Virus record (IMG/VR): IMGVR_UViG_3300036761_002939
Span: 1 to 38,061 of that record
Strand: one strand, 5' to 3'
DNA: 38,061 nucleotides
Origin: a virus
The stretch's first letter is position 1, and every line of letters starts with the position of its first letter. The position numbers and the translations under genes are program-made. The notes under the pieces were generated by a model, which worked only from the letters and a program-made list of their open reading frames with translations, ran no database searches and was not told the origin of the DNA. Shown one piece after another: positions 22,880 through 31,095 of this stretch.

Positions 22880-24403
22880 GTGGCTACCGCGAACCTGAAG
22901 ATCGACCAGGCCGGACTCTCGCCGGCCGGCGTCGCTGGCAAGGCGCGGCTCGACGGCAAGCCGGACGGGTCGCTCGTGACGCTGACGAGCACCGTCCCGG
23001 GCGCCGCGAACACGTTCCGGCTGCTCTTCGTCCCGCCAGGCGACGACGAAGCGCTCGACAGCCTTACGCCGGTCGGCAGCGGAGCGACCCCGGTCTGGAC
23101 GTTCTCGCCGAAGGCCGGGATCTTCGGGCCCTACCTGATCGAGCTGACCGTCGACGGCGTGAAGCAGGTCAGGGTCTTCGGCATCCGCAGCTGGCGACAC
23201 AACATCGTCGCTCCGGCGCTCAACGAGGGCGGCGATCCGACGGCGCATTCCGACCTAAGCGGTGCAGCGCTCGCGACCGCGCTCGCGCGCACGCCGCGAA
23301 ACGTCGACCGCGACGGTCTGCCGAGCGTCGACGGCTGGCAACGCGCGCTCGTCGACATCGTCAACGAGCTCGACGTCGGCAACTACTCGCAGATGGTCGT
23401 TCCTGCGAACGCGCGCTGCGTCGTTCCTGCCGGCCAGCGGATGTTCTTCCGCGGGACGCTTTCAGGCGACTACCAGGGCGACTTCGAGGAGATCGGCCCC
23501 GAGACTCCGCCGCTCGCCGCCGGGCAGGTTCTCGGCAAAGCGGCGAACGCGCACGACGACGGCACGCTCCAGGCTCTTCGCGGCTCGCAGCTTCGGCACC
23601 TGCTGTTCCAGGAGTATCCGGGCGGCTCCTCGGTCGACATCGTCAACCAGAGCGGGGGCGGCACTGCCAAGCTCGAGGGCGGCGTGACCGTCAACGACTG
23701 GGGCGCGTCGAGCGAGCCGTGGCGCGCCGGCTACGTCTTCGAGATCTTCTCGAACGCGATCGGCACCTTCCCGTGCACGATCACCGGCTTCGCGCACGAC
23801 GAGATCGCGGAGGCCGAGTCGTTCAACTCGCCTTACGCGCGGCCGCCTGGTCCGCGCTTCTCGTTCTTCAAGTTCTTGCGGCTCAATCCGGGCGGCTGCG
23901 GGCTCGTCCTCAAGCACAACGACAACGGTTCGGCGATCGGCAACCGGATCTTCACGCCGGCCGGCGAGGACTTCTACGTCGCGCCCGGAAGCTCGTTCGC
24001 GCTCGTCTACAACGACAGTCAGCCGCCGGGTCACTGGATCGTGATCTCGATCCCGCAATCGCTCCCGTGGAGCGATGTCTACTCGAACGCGGGGACCTGG
24101 CCGATGCGCGCCGGAAGTTACACGCGTTTCCGAAACGACAACGTCGACGGCGTGATCCTGGAGACACCCTCGGCGCCGCTCCCTGACGGCGTCGAGGTCT
24201 CGCTCAAAGAGGTCAGCGGTAACGGCGGCTTCCTGGTCACGATCACCGCGAACGGCTCGTCGATCGAGGCTCTCAACGGCGTCATCGACTTTACCGCGAC
24301 GATCCCGAACGACGCGCGCGGGGTGTTCATCCGCTACAAGTACGACGGTCAGTTCAATGTCTGGCGGCTTGTCGATTACATGAAACCGGAAGGGATCGCC
24401 TGA
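22880..24403 (+). CDS. Tail-fibre-like protein with N-terminal Ig-like domain
   Basis: 507 residues from GTG. Residues 1-105 look like a PKD/Ig-like domain (GSLVTLTSTVPGAANTFRLL, TPVWTFSPKAGIFGPYLIEL, TVDGVKQVRVFGIRSW). The rest is beta-rich with short glycine turns (PAGQRMFFRGTLSGDYQGDF and DDGTLQALRGSQLRHLLFQE), as in fibre or tailspike-like proteins. No catalytic site is visible. Probably a virion surface protein, possibly involved in adsorption. Confidence 0.65.
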   Translation: MATANLKIDQAGLSPAGVAGKARLDGKPDGSLVTLTSTVPGAANTFRLLFVPPGDDEALDSLTPVGSGATPVWTFSPKAGIFGPYLIELTVDGVKQVRVFGIRSWRHNIVAPALNEGGDPTAHSDLSGAALATALARTPRNVDRDGLPSVDGWQRALVDIVNELDVGNYSQMVVPANARCVVPAGQRMFFRGTLSGDYQGDFEEIGPETPPLAAGQVLGKAANAHDDGTLQALRGSQLRHLLFQEYPGGSSVDIVNQSGGGTAKLEGGVTVNDWGASSEPWRAGYVFEIFSNAIGTFPCTITGFAHDEIAEAESFNSPYARPPGPRFSFFKFLRLNPGGCGLVLKHNDNGSAIGNRIFTPAGEDFYVAPGSSFALVYNDSQPPGHWIVISIPQSLPWSDVYSNAGTWPMRAGSYTRFRNDNVDGVILETPSAPLPDGVEVSLKEVSGNGGFLVTITANGSSIEALNGVIDFTATIPNDARGVFIRYKYDGQFNVWRLVDYMKPEGIA

Positions 24404-24404
24404 G

Positions 24405-25232
24405 ATGAGTCTCATCACCAAGCTGCGTACCGCTGCATCGGTTCCGAACCCGCCGTCGGGCCACGCCGAGGTCTTCGTCGACGCAGGCATCCTCAAGGCG
24501 AAGCTGTCGACCGGCGACGTGGTCGTCGTCGGACCGGCCGAGTCGAGCGGCGGCGGCGATCTCGTTTGGAGCGCGACCGAGGTCGTCGGCAATCCGGCGA
24601 CGCTCGTCGTCGGCGAGATCATGCGCTTCGAGGCCGGCACGGTCGCGTCGATCGTGTTCCCGGTCGGCGCTTCGCACGGCGATCGCGTCGGGCTCTTCTG
24701 CACCGGCGGCACCGGCTCGAACAACGGCAACCTGTATGCCGCGGCCGGCGAGTGCTTCGAAGACTACGAGACGCACGAGCTGAACTTCGACACGATCGAC
24801 GTGGTCTCGCCGAGCAGCAGTCACATCCGCGCGAAGCACATCTATCTCGAGTACCGCTTCGACGCGGAGTCCTACGACAGCCCGACGTGGCGACTCGTGA
24901 ACAAGGAGGTCGTTCACGTCTCGAAAGGGTTCGTCGTGCTGCAGGGCACGAACGGAGCGCTGCTCTCCGACAAGGGCGGGATCGTCTTCTCGGCGAGTCG
25001 CCTCGGTGCCGGAAGCTACTCGATCCAGCTCCAGGACCTACCGACGAACGTCGACCCGTTCGGGCTCGCTGTGGCTGTCGGCTGCGGCATGACCGGCGCC
25101 GCGCCGGCTCGACACGCGACGTACGCGGTCACGAACGGCGGCGGCGGGCAGTACACCGTCTCCGTGAAGACCTGGGACGCGGCCGGCGTCGCTGCCGACG
25201 TCGACGTTCTGTCGCTGCAAATCTCGGCGTAG
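24405..25232 (+). CDS. Tail-fibre-like protein
   Basis: 275 residues from an ATG one nt after the previous stop. The N-terminus, LITKLRTAASVPNPPSGHAE then VFVDAGILKAKLSTGDVVVV, is a common opening of phage fibre proteins. The remaining beta-rich domain has KHIYLEYRFDAESYDSPTW and ends in TVSVKTWDAAGVAADVDVLS. It probably partners with the upstream fibre-like protein. Confidence 0.65.
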   Translation: MSLITKLRTAASVPNPPSGHAEVFVDAGILKAKLSTGDVVVVGPAESSGGGDLVWSATEVVGNPATLVVGEIMRFEAGTVASIVFPVGASHGDRVGLFCTGGTGSNNGNLYAAAGECFEDYETHELNFDTIDVVSPSSSHIRAKHIYLEYRFDAESYDSPTWRLVNKEVVHVSKGFVVLQGTNGALLSDKGGIVFSASRLGAGSYSIQLQDLPTNVDPFGLAVAVGCGMTGAAPARHATYAVTNGGGGQYTVSVKTWDAAGVAADVDVLSLQISA

Positions 25233-25241
25233 CGCGCTGGA

Positions 25242-25952
25242 GTGCTCTCGCTCGTCTATCCGTACTACGAAGCGCCGACGATGCTCGCGACGCAGGTCGC
25301 GAGCTGGAACGCGCTCGACGATCGCTGCGCTGTCGAGATCGTCGTCGTCGACGACGGAAGTCCGACTGCGCCGGCCGCACCGATCGTCGAGCGGCAGATC
25401 CGGAAATCTGTTCGCTGCTCGGTCTACCGGATCGAGCAGGACATCGAGTGGAACCAGCACGGAGCGCGGAACCTCGGCGCCGTCGTCGCTGCCGGTCCCT
25501 GGCTGCTGCTTTCCGACATCGACGTCGTCCTGCCGACGCTCGCGGTCGAGCAACTTCTCGCGATGCGTCTCGACGCCAAGCGCCACTACACGATCGAGCG
25601 CGAGTCGGTCACGCGGCAGGGGTATCGCAAACCGCACTGCAACACCGTGCTGCTGACGCGCGACGCGTTCTTCGAGATCGGCGGATACGACGAGGACTAC
25701 TGCGGCACCTACGGCGGCGACGGTCCGTTTCTCCGAGCTCTCCGGAGCGCTCGCCCGCCGGTGCACCTACCGGAGATCGTCGCGCTCGGCTACGGGCGAA
25801 TGGGCAGCGCGCCGGCCGTCGACGGCGCCGACTCATTTCTCGATCGCTTGGCGGGCAAGCAGCGCTACAGAGAGCGCTACCGCGCGAAGCTCGCTGCCGG
25901 CGACGTGACGCCCGTCTGCCCGCTGCGCTTCACCTGGTCTAGGGTTCTATGA
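25242..25952 (+). CDS. Glycosyltransferase, GT2-like
   Basis: 236 residues from GTG. The GT-A fold signs are present: EIVVVDDGSP (D37, D38), a GARNLGAVVAAGPWLLLSDI segment in which D92 and D94 form the DxD metal site, and FFEIGGYDEDYCGTYGGDGP, the acceptor-side motif of galactosyltransferase-like GT2 enzymes. It probably moves a sugar from a nucleotide-sugar onto a protein or glycan. It overlaps a second glycosyltransferase by ATGA. Its place amid tail genes suggests the target is a virion protein such as a fibre, though this is inference. Confidence 0.8.
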   Translation: MLSLVYPYYEAPTMLATQVASWNALDDRCAVEIVVVDDGSPTAPAAPIVERQIRKSVRCSVYRIEQDIEWNQHGARNLGAVVAAGPWLLLSDIDVVLPTLAVEQLLAMRLDAKRHYTIERESVTRQGYRKPHCNTVLLTRDAFFEIGGYDEDYCGTYGGDGPFLRALRSARPPVHLPEIVALGYGRMGSAPAVDGADSFLDRLAGKQRYRERYRAKLAAGDVTPVCPLRFTWSRVL

Positions 25953-26671
25953 TGCTCGACGTCGTCTGCTGGCTCTGGCAGCCGCCCGCGCGATACCGCT
26001 CGCAGTACGGGCCGAATCACGTGAACGTTCTGCGGCGAATGGTCGCTCGGCATTACCGGCAGCCGCACAGGTTCTCGGTGATCACGGATCAACCCGAGAG
26101 CGAGTTCGAGCCGGACGTTCGCGTGATCCCGATCTGGGACGACTTCGCCGACCTGCCGAGCAGCTACGGACCGCGGATGCCGTCCTGCTACCGCCGCCTG
26201 AAGGCGTTCTCGCCGGAGATGGCGAGCGTGATCGGTCCGCGGTTCGTCTCGCTCGATCTCGACTGCGTGATCGTCGGCGACGTTGCGCCGCTCTGGGATC
26301 GGCCCGAGGACTTCGTCGTCTGGGCGGCCACCCATCGCAGAACGCCCTACAACGCCTCCATGTGGTTGACCAACGCCGGAGCGCGGCCGCAGGTCTGGGA
26401 GGGCTTCCGCAGAAGCCCCGCAGACGCGATACACGCCGCCAGGAAGGCCGGTTATTACGGAAGCGACCAGGGGTGGCTCAATCACGTTCTCGGCCGCCGA
26501 GAGGCGTTCTGGAGCGAGCCTGACGGCGTCTACAGCTACCGCATGCATCTGCGAGCGAAGCGCGGCGAGCTGCCGGCGAACGCGCGGATCGTGATGTTCG
26601 AGGGCTCCGAGGACCCGGATCACGTGCGAGTCCAGTCGACGGCGCCGTGGGTCCGAGAGCACTATCGGTAG
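25949..26671 (+). CDS. Glycosyltransferase, GT-A fold with DLD site
   Basis: 240 residues from an ATG overlapping the previous stop. The DxD site is D103-L-D105 in RFVSLDLDCVIVGDVAPLWD, followed by EDFVVWAA. Near the C-terminus are YNASMWLTNAG and GYYGSDQGWLNHVLGR, the usual acceptor-side pattern of GT8-like enzymes. Together with the previous gene it makes a two-enzyme set that could build a disaccharide. Confidence 0.75.
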   Translation: MMLDVVCWLWQPPARYRSQYGPNHVNVLRRMVARHYRQPHRFSVITDQPESEFEPDVRVIPIWDDFADLPSSYGPRMPSCYRRLKAFSPEMASVIGPRFVSLDLDCVIVGDVAPLWDRPEDFVVWAATHRRTPYNASMWLTNAGARPQVWEGFRRSPADAIHAARKAGYYGSDQGWLNHVLGRREAFWSEPDGVYSYRMHLRAKRGELPANARIVMFEGSEDPDHVRVQSTAPWVREHYR

Positions 26672-26673
26672 CG

Positions 26674-27108
26674 ATGAGCTGCAACACGATCACGGTCGAG
26701 GGCGGAGCCGGAAGCGGTCTCTGCGGCTCGATGTTCGCGGGGACGACCGGCGAGATCGAGCTCGTCGGCGGGGTCTCCGAGATCCCGGACATCCGGAACT
26801 TCTCGCCGGCACCCGGCGCGGCGATCGATCGGCTCTCTCACCTCCAGTTCGACGTCACGGATGACACCGGCGAGCTGCTGATGATGTTCGTCACGGCGCT
26901 CTTCCCGGACGGTACCTGCGAGTGCGTCTGGGACGGCGACGCGTTCACGCCGCGGTACTCGGCGACGTCGTCGCGCGTCGCGGTCGACTGCGGCTACCGG
27001 TTCACCGTCAGGCGAGCCGGCGGCTGGACGCAGACGCCGTTGCGGCTCGACATCGTCGCGATCGACCTCGATTCGAACGTCGGACGCAGCGAGACCGCAT
27101 TCGCATGA
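26674..27108 (+). CDS. Hypothetical beta-sandwich protein before gp25
   Basis: 144 residues from ATG. I reject the longer frame from 26647 because it would overlap the previous gene by 25 nt. The protein is beta-rich with an Ig-like rhythm (SHLQFDVTDDTGELLMMFVT, SRVAVDCGYRFTVRRAGGW), and it has four cysteines. It precedes gp25 in a chain of overlaps, so a baseplate role is likely. Family unknown. Confidence 0.58.
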   Translation: MSCNTITVEGGAGSGLCGSMFAGTTGEIELVGGVSEIPDIRNFSPAPGAAIDRLSHLQFDVTDDTGELLMMFVTALFPDGTCECVWDGDAFTPRYSATSSRVAVDCGYRFTVRRAGGWTQTPLRLDIVAIDLDSNVGRSETAFA

Positions 27109-27608
27109 CCGTCGCCTGGCCGCTGCTCGCCGAACCGCAGACTCCGGCCGTTCCGGTCGTCGTCGTCACGCGGTCGGAGACCGGCCGAAGCATCGACACG
27201 GCGGGCATCACCGGCCGCGGGATCGTTCGCCCGTTCCGGCGCGACCTGAAGCGCGACTTCGCGAACGGTACCGGCGTCGAGCTCGTCGCGTCGGAGATCG
27301 CTCAGGCGCTCGGAACGGTCGCGCAGAACGAGCTTAGCTCCGGCGAGCTGCCGTGGCGGACCGAGTTCGGCTGCATCCTGCACCTGCTCCGGCTCCAGAA
27401 CCTGACGCCGGTGCTCGCCGCGAAGGCGCAGGCGTTCGTAGCCCGGGCGCTCCGGCAGTGGGTGCCGCGGGTCCGGATAACGAGCATCCGCGTCGAGCGA
27501 TCCGTCGAGCAGACCGCGCTGATCATCCGCCTGCGGTGGACCCTGATCGCCGAGGGCACCGAGCGCGTCCTGGTCTCCGGCTTGGAGACCGAGATCGCAC
27601 TCGGCTAG
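27105..27608 (+). CDS. Baseplate wedge protein gp25-like
   Basis: 167 residues from an ATG overlapping the previous stop. The gp25 core is clear: residues 65-130 with QALGTVAQNELSSGELPWRT, EFGCILHLLRLQN, AKAQAFVARALRQWVPRVRI, ending in a strand TALIIRLRWTLIAEGTERVL. The N-terminal 60 residues are an extension before the core. In T4 and P2 (gpW) this protein joins the sheath to the wedge. Confidence 0.88.
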   Translation: MTVAWPLLAEPQTPAVPVVVVTRSETGRSIDTAGITGRGIVRPFRRDLKRDFANGTGVELVASEIAQALGTVAQNELSSGELPWRTEFGCILHLLRLQNLTPVLAAKAQAFVARALRQWVPRVRITSIRVERSVEQTALIIRLRWTLIAEGTERVLVSGLETEIALG

Positions 27609-27611
27609 CAT
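27606..27611 (+). promoter_or_regulatory. -10-like box TAGCAT, 11 nt before ATG
   Basis: TAGCAT begins with the TAG stop of the gp25-like gene. A weak GGAGCGG lies between box and ATG at 27623. TTGGAG is 18 nt upstream of the box, the best -35 candidate among these sites. Confidence 0.5.
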
Positions 27612-27622
27612 CGGAGCGGCGA

Positions 27623-29131
27623 ATGGCGATCCTGGCCCCAGGTCTCGACTACACCGACAAGGATTTCGACGCTCTCCGAGAGCGCTCGTTCAACTTGATC
27701 ACGTCGGCGTTCCCGGACTGGACGAGCCGCGACGTCGCGGACTTCGGAAACATCCTCGTCGAGCTCCAGAGCTGGATCGGCGACGTGCTGACGTACTACC
27801 AGGACAACCAGGCGAACGAGTCGCGCATCGCGACCGCGCAGCTTCGCCGGAGCATGATCGGGCTCGTGAAGCTGATCGGCTACAAACCGATCGGGGCGGT
27901 CGCGGCGACGACGCAGCTGACGTTCGCGCTCGCGGTCCCGCCGGTCGGCAGCGTGACGATCCTGCCTGGCGACCAGTTCCGCACCCAGAAGGTCACGGAT
28001 CCGGTCGTCTTCCAAGCGCTGACCGGTGCCGTGATCGCTGCCGGTGCGAACCCGCCGGCGGTCATCTTCGACGTCGAGCACTCCGAGAACGCGCAGCAGG
28101 TCTTCCAGAGCTCGTCGCTGCCGAACCTCGAGGTGATCCTCGACGAGGTCCCGTTTCTCGACGGTTCGCTGACGCTGACCGCCGACGACGGCGCCTACTC
28201 GATCGTCGACGACTTTCTCGAGTCAGGAGCGACCGACCGACACGCGACGATCACGGTCGACGCGAACGATCGAGCGACGATCCGGTTCGGCAACGGCTTG
28301 CAGGGGACGATCCCGCAGGGCGCGATCCTGTGCACCTACAAGATCGGCGGCGGCGTCAACGGCAACGTCGATCCGGGCACGATCACCAAGCCGGAGCGCG
28401 GCTACACCGACGAGTTCGGCAACGTCGTTCAGGTCACCGTCACGAACGCGACGCAGGCAAGCGGCGGCGATGCTCGGCAGGCGGTCGAGTCGATCCGGAG
28501 CGCCGGCCCGCGGTCGCTTCGAGCTCTCACGCGCTCGGTCTCGCGCGAGGACTTCGAGATCCATGTCTTGAAGGTGCCGGGGATCAAGCGCGCGCTCTTC
28601 CTGACGAGCGACGAGCGGGCGTTCATCGAGGAGAACGAAGGTCACCTGTTCCTCGTTCCGGCCGGCGGCGGACTCGCGTCGCAGACGCTCAAGAACCTGG
28701 CGCTCGCGCAGGTCACGACGGTCTACCCGCGAGCGCCGACGTTCCGAGTTCGCATCTACGATCCGACGTTCCGGACGATCGCGGTGCAGGCGAAGATTTT
28801 CCCGCGATACGGGGCAGGGACGGTGGCGCAGAACGCGACGCTCGACGCCGCCGTGAAGACCGCGCTCGCGAGCTTCTTCGCGCTCGATCTCGCCGACGGC
28901 ACTCCGAACCCGACCGCGCAGTTCGGGTACTACTCGGACGGGCTCGTCGCGTACTCGGACATATTCAACGCGGTTCGCGACGTCCCGAACGTTCGCCGGA
29001 TCGGAGACAACCCACCCGACCTGCTGATCAACGGCGACTCGCGAGACATCGAGATCGACCCGTTCGAGTTTCCGGTGCTCGGAACGGTCACGCTCATCAA
29101 CGGCTTCACCGGGCAGCCGCTCGCAGCCTGA
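27623..29131 (+). CDS. Baseplate wedge protein J-like (gp6-like)
   Basis: 502 residues from ATG. The N-terminus, DFDALRERSFNLITSAFPDW then SRDVADFGNILVELQSWIGD, and the middle, ATIRFGNGLQGTIPQGAILC then GGVNGNVDPGTI, are typical of the J family. The C-terminal part has LRALTRSVSREDFEIHVLKV and VVSxx-type strands, ending in a VFR-type region (DIFNAVRDVPNVRRIGDN). It forms the wedge ring that triggers sheath contraction. It follows gp25 directly, as in most contractile systems. Confidence 0.9.
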   Translation: MAILAPGLDYTDKDFDALRERSFNLITSAFPDWTSRDVADFGNILVELQSWIGDVLTYYQDNQANESRIATAQLRRSMIGLVKLIGYKPIGAVAATTQLTFALAVPPVGSVTILPGDQFRTQKVTDPVVFQALTGAVIAAGANPPAVIFDVEHSENAQQVFQSSSLPNLEVILDEVPFLDGSLTLTADDGAYSIVDDFLESGATDRHATITVDANDRATIRFGNGLQGTIPQGAILCTYKIGGGVNGNVDPGTITKPERGYTDEFGNVVQVTVTNATQASGGDARQAVESIRSAGPRSLRALTRSVSREDFEIHVLKVPGIKRALFLTSDERAFIEENEGHLFLVPAGGGLASQTLKNLALAQVTTVYPRAPTFRVRIYDPTFRTIAVQAKIFPRYGAGTVAQNATLDAAVKTALASFFALDLADGTPNPTAQFGYYSDGLVAYSDIFNAVRDVPNVRRIGDNPPDLLINGDSRDIEIDPFEFPVLGTVTLINGFTGQPLAA

Positions 29132-29952
29132 TGGCGATCGCGAACGGCAGCTTCGAGACCGCCGGCACGACGCCTGGAAGCGCGAGCGGGTGGGCTGCGT
29201 CGTTCGTGAGCTCTGCCGAGGAGCTCGCCGACTTCGCCAGGAACCCGAGCGAGGTCGGCACGCTCGCGCATGAAAACTTCGACGCCGGCTGGGCCGGCTT
29301 GGTCGACCAGGTCTTCGAGAGCGAGCTCGGTCTCGAGACCGTCGGGATCGAGACCTCGGCGTTCAATCTCGGGCCGGCTCAGCTGCCGTTCGAACCGTTC
29401 GAGTTCAACTGGGGCGCACCCACCCACCTGCCGACGCTCTCCGCGATCGAGTTCGCCGCGTTCTCGGGCGCCGACCGCGAGACGTTCGACGTCGGCTGGG
29501 GCAACGTCGACCTGACGCTCCCGGCGCCGACCGCGGCGACGTTCTCGGGCAACCCGGAGGAGCGCTTCGAGACCGGCTGGTCGTCGATCGCGTTTACCAA
29601 CGAGCTCGACGACTTCACGCCGGCGCAAGCGAGCGACGAGACCTTCGAGAGCGTGCTGGCGCCGATCGCGTTCACGGCGGACGCAGCGACCAGCGTGATG
29701 ACGCTCGCGTCGGCGCCGTCGATCGCGCTCGCCGACAACCAGGTCGTGTTGGTCGCCAACGCCGACGGCTTCCTGCCGAACCCGCTCAACGAGGGCGTCG
29801 CCTACTTCCTGCGGAACGTCTCCGGGCTCGCGTTCAAGCTCGCGCCGTTCTCCGGCGGAACTCCGCTCGACCTGACCGATGCCGGCGAGGGGGTCCAGTC
29901 CCTGCTTCGCGATCCGGTTACCTGGTGGTCCCGCGTGATGACCACGGTGTAA
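29131..29952 (+). CDS. Baseplate-associated protein with repeated [E/D]xFExGW motifs
   Basis: 273 residues from an ATG overlapping the previous stop (TGATG). Between residues 45 and 185 a motif recurs: HENFDAGWAG, FEPFEFNWG, ETFDVGWGN, ERFETGWSS, ETFESVLAP, each followed by a short beta stretch such as VDLT or IAFT. The spacing is 20-35 residues. The C-terminal 80 residues are a separate beta domain (VVLVANADGFLPNPLNEGVA and FLRNVSG). It is a virion protein of unknown role. Confidence 0.65.
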   Translation: MAIANGSFETAGTTPGSASGWAASFVSSAEELADFARNPSEVGTLAHENFDAGWAGLVDQVFESELGLETVGIETSAFNLGPAQLPFEPFEFNWGAPTHLPTLSAIEFAAFSGADRETFDVGWGNVDLTLPAPTAATFSGNPEERFETGWSSIAFTNELDDFTPAQASDETFESVLAPIAFTADAATSVMTLASAPSIALADNQVVLVANADGFLPNPLNEGVAYFLRNVSGLAFKLAPFSGGTPLDLTDAGEGVQSLLRDPVTWWSRVMTTV

Positions 29953-29955
29953 CCT
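29950..29955 (+). promoter_or_regulatory. -10-like box TAACCT, 8 nt before ATG
   Basis: TAACCT begins with the TAA stop of the preceding gene, preceded by GTG. The ATG at 29964 has no ribosome-binding site. The eight bases GTGTAACC with the following T recur at 32844-32852. Confidence 0.5.
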
Positions 29956-29963
29956 CGCTGGCG

Positions 29964-30695
29964 ATGGCTCAGGCAGACTGGACAGTTCTCGGAGGTAGCC
30001 TCTCGTCGAGCGTCGTCGACAACGGCGTCACGCTCGGACCCGTGAAACCGAACGGCGGCGGGGTCTACGTCTACGGTTTCAACTCGCTCGAGATCGTCTC
30101 GGGGGTGATCGCGCTCTCGAACGTCCAGCTCAACTTCGCGCCGATGGCGAAAGGTGGTCGGATCTCCGGAGCGCTCAAGCGAGCGGTGAGCGGCGGTCCG
30201 ACCGGCTTCGCGCCGTTCCTGTTCATCGGTCTGCAGAGCGCGGCGGTCTCCGGTCAGGGATACCTGCTCGGGCTCTCCGACGGCGCGCCGTATCACATCG
30301 AGCTCCGGAAGGGTGCGCTTACCGGCGGTCTGCCGGATGCGGGCGTCGACCCGGACAGCGGCAGCCACATCCTGATGCGCAGCACCGAGGCGTTCGACGC
30401 CGACACTTGGCACCACCTCCGGCTCGACATGATCAAAGAAGGGTCGGGCGACGTGCTGCTCCAGTGCTACCAGAACGATCTCGGAGCGAACCCGGTCACC
30501 GGTCCGGTCTGGACCGCGATCCCGGGGATGGAAGGTCCGCAGTCGCCGACGGTCGTGGGCTTCGTCGACGACTCGCTCGGGATCAACACCGGATCGGCAC
30601 CGTTCACGAGCGGGCGAGCCGGCTTCGGCTTCCAGGTCGCGGACGTGACTCGTCGAGCGTTCTTCGATCACGTCCAGATCGCGCGGCAGCTCTAG
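29964..30695 (+). CDS. Lectin-like (LamG/concanavalin-type) virion protein
   Basis: 243 residues from the ATG at 29964, chosen over an in-frame upstream ATG at 29937 because that would overlap the previous gene. The pattern of a jelly-roll lectin is visible: FLFIGLQSAAVSGQGYLLGL, TWHHLRLDMIKEGSGDVLLQ, CYQNDLG, and the ending GRAGFGFQVADVTRRAFFDH with VQIARQL. This is the common shape of LamG-like domains. A receptor- or glycan-binding role is likely. Confidence 0.65.
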   Translation: MAQADWTVLGGSLSSSVVDNGVTLGPVKPNGGGVYVYGFNSLEIVSGVIALSNVQLNFAPMAKGGRISGALKRAVSGGPTGFAPFLFIGLQSAAVSGQGYLLGLSDGAPYHIELRKGALTGGLPDAGVDPDSGSHILMRSTEAFDADTWHHLRLDMIKEGSGDVLLQCYQNDLGANPVTGPVWTAIPGMEGPQSPTVVGFVDDSLGINTGSAPFTSGRAGFGFQVADVTRRAFFDHVQIARQL

Positions 30696-30708
30696 GAGGT
30701 CGACCTTG
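30694..30708 (+). promoter_or_regulatory. Full Shine-Dalgarno before a TTG start
   Basis: AGGAGGT (30694-30700), the strongest ribosome-binding site in the window, lies 5 nt before TTG at 30706-30708. It overlaps the TAG of the previous gene. It sets the start of the next gene, since no ATG or GTG is close. Confidence 0.75.
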
Positions 30709-31095
30709 TCGACTCCCTTCGAAGCTGATCGCGGCGCGCTTCAGCAGCGGATGCCGACCGAGCATGCGTTCGCCGGGCTCGCCGCGTACGAGCTCGGTCA
30801 TGCGAACCATCTCGACGTGAACCTTGCGAGCGGCGACCGGCACGACGTCAGCCAGACGTTCGTCGTTTCCGCGCAGGCGGCGCTCGTTCGATACCGAGTG
30901 CGGGTCGCCGCGCCGCCGACGCTCGCAGGCGGGCCGTGGATCTTCGAGGCGCTGCTCAACGGCGTCGTTCAGTACGCACGCAGCATCGACCAGGCGAACC
31001 ACGTCGTGCAGCTGCTCAACGTCGCTGTTCGGCTCGCGAGCGCGAACGCCGGACCGTCGACGAACGTGATCACGTTCCGGCTGAGGCTCTCGTGA
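30706..31095 (+). CDS. Hypothetical beta protein with TTG start
   Basis: 129 residues from TTG. Beta-rich, with SQTFVVSAQAALVRYRVRVA, GPWIFEALLNGVVQYARSID and a last strand TNVITFRLRLS. It resembles a small beta-sandwich of the fibre-associated type. It overlaps the gpI-like gene by GTGA, so it probably belongs to the baseplate or fibre junction. Family unknown. Confidence 0.6.
   Translation: MSTPFEADRGALQQRMPTEHAFAGLAAYELGHANHLDVNLASGDRHDVSQTFVVSAQAALVRYRVRVAAPPTLAGGPWIFEALLNGVVQYARSIDQANHVVQLLNVAVRLASANAGPSTNVITFRLRLS

Noticed and set aside
27353-27622. Upstream extension of the gpJ-like gene
   Set aside because: It overlaps the whole core of the gp25-like gene, and the extension is Pro/Ala/Arg-rich. 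The ATG at 27623 begins the recognisable protein.
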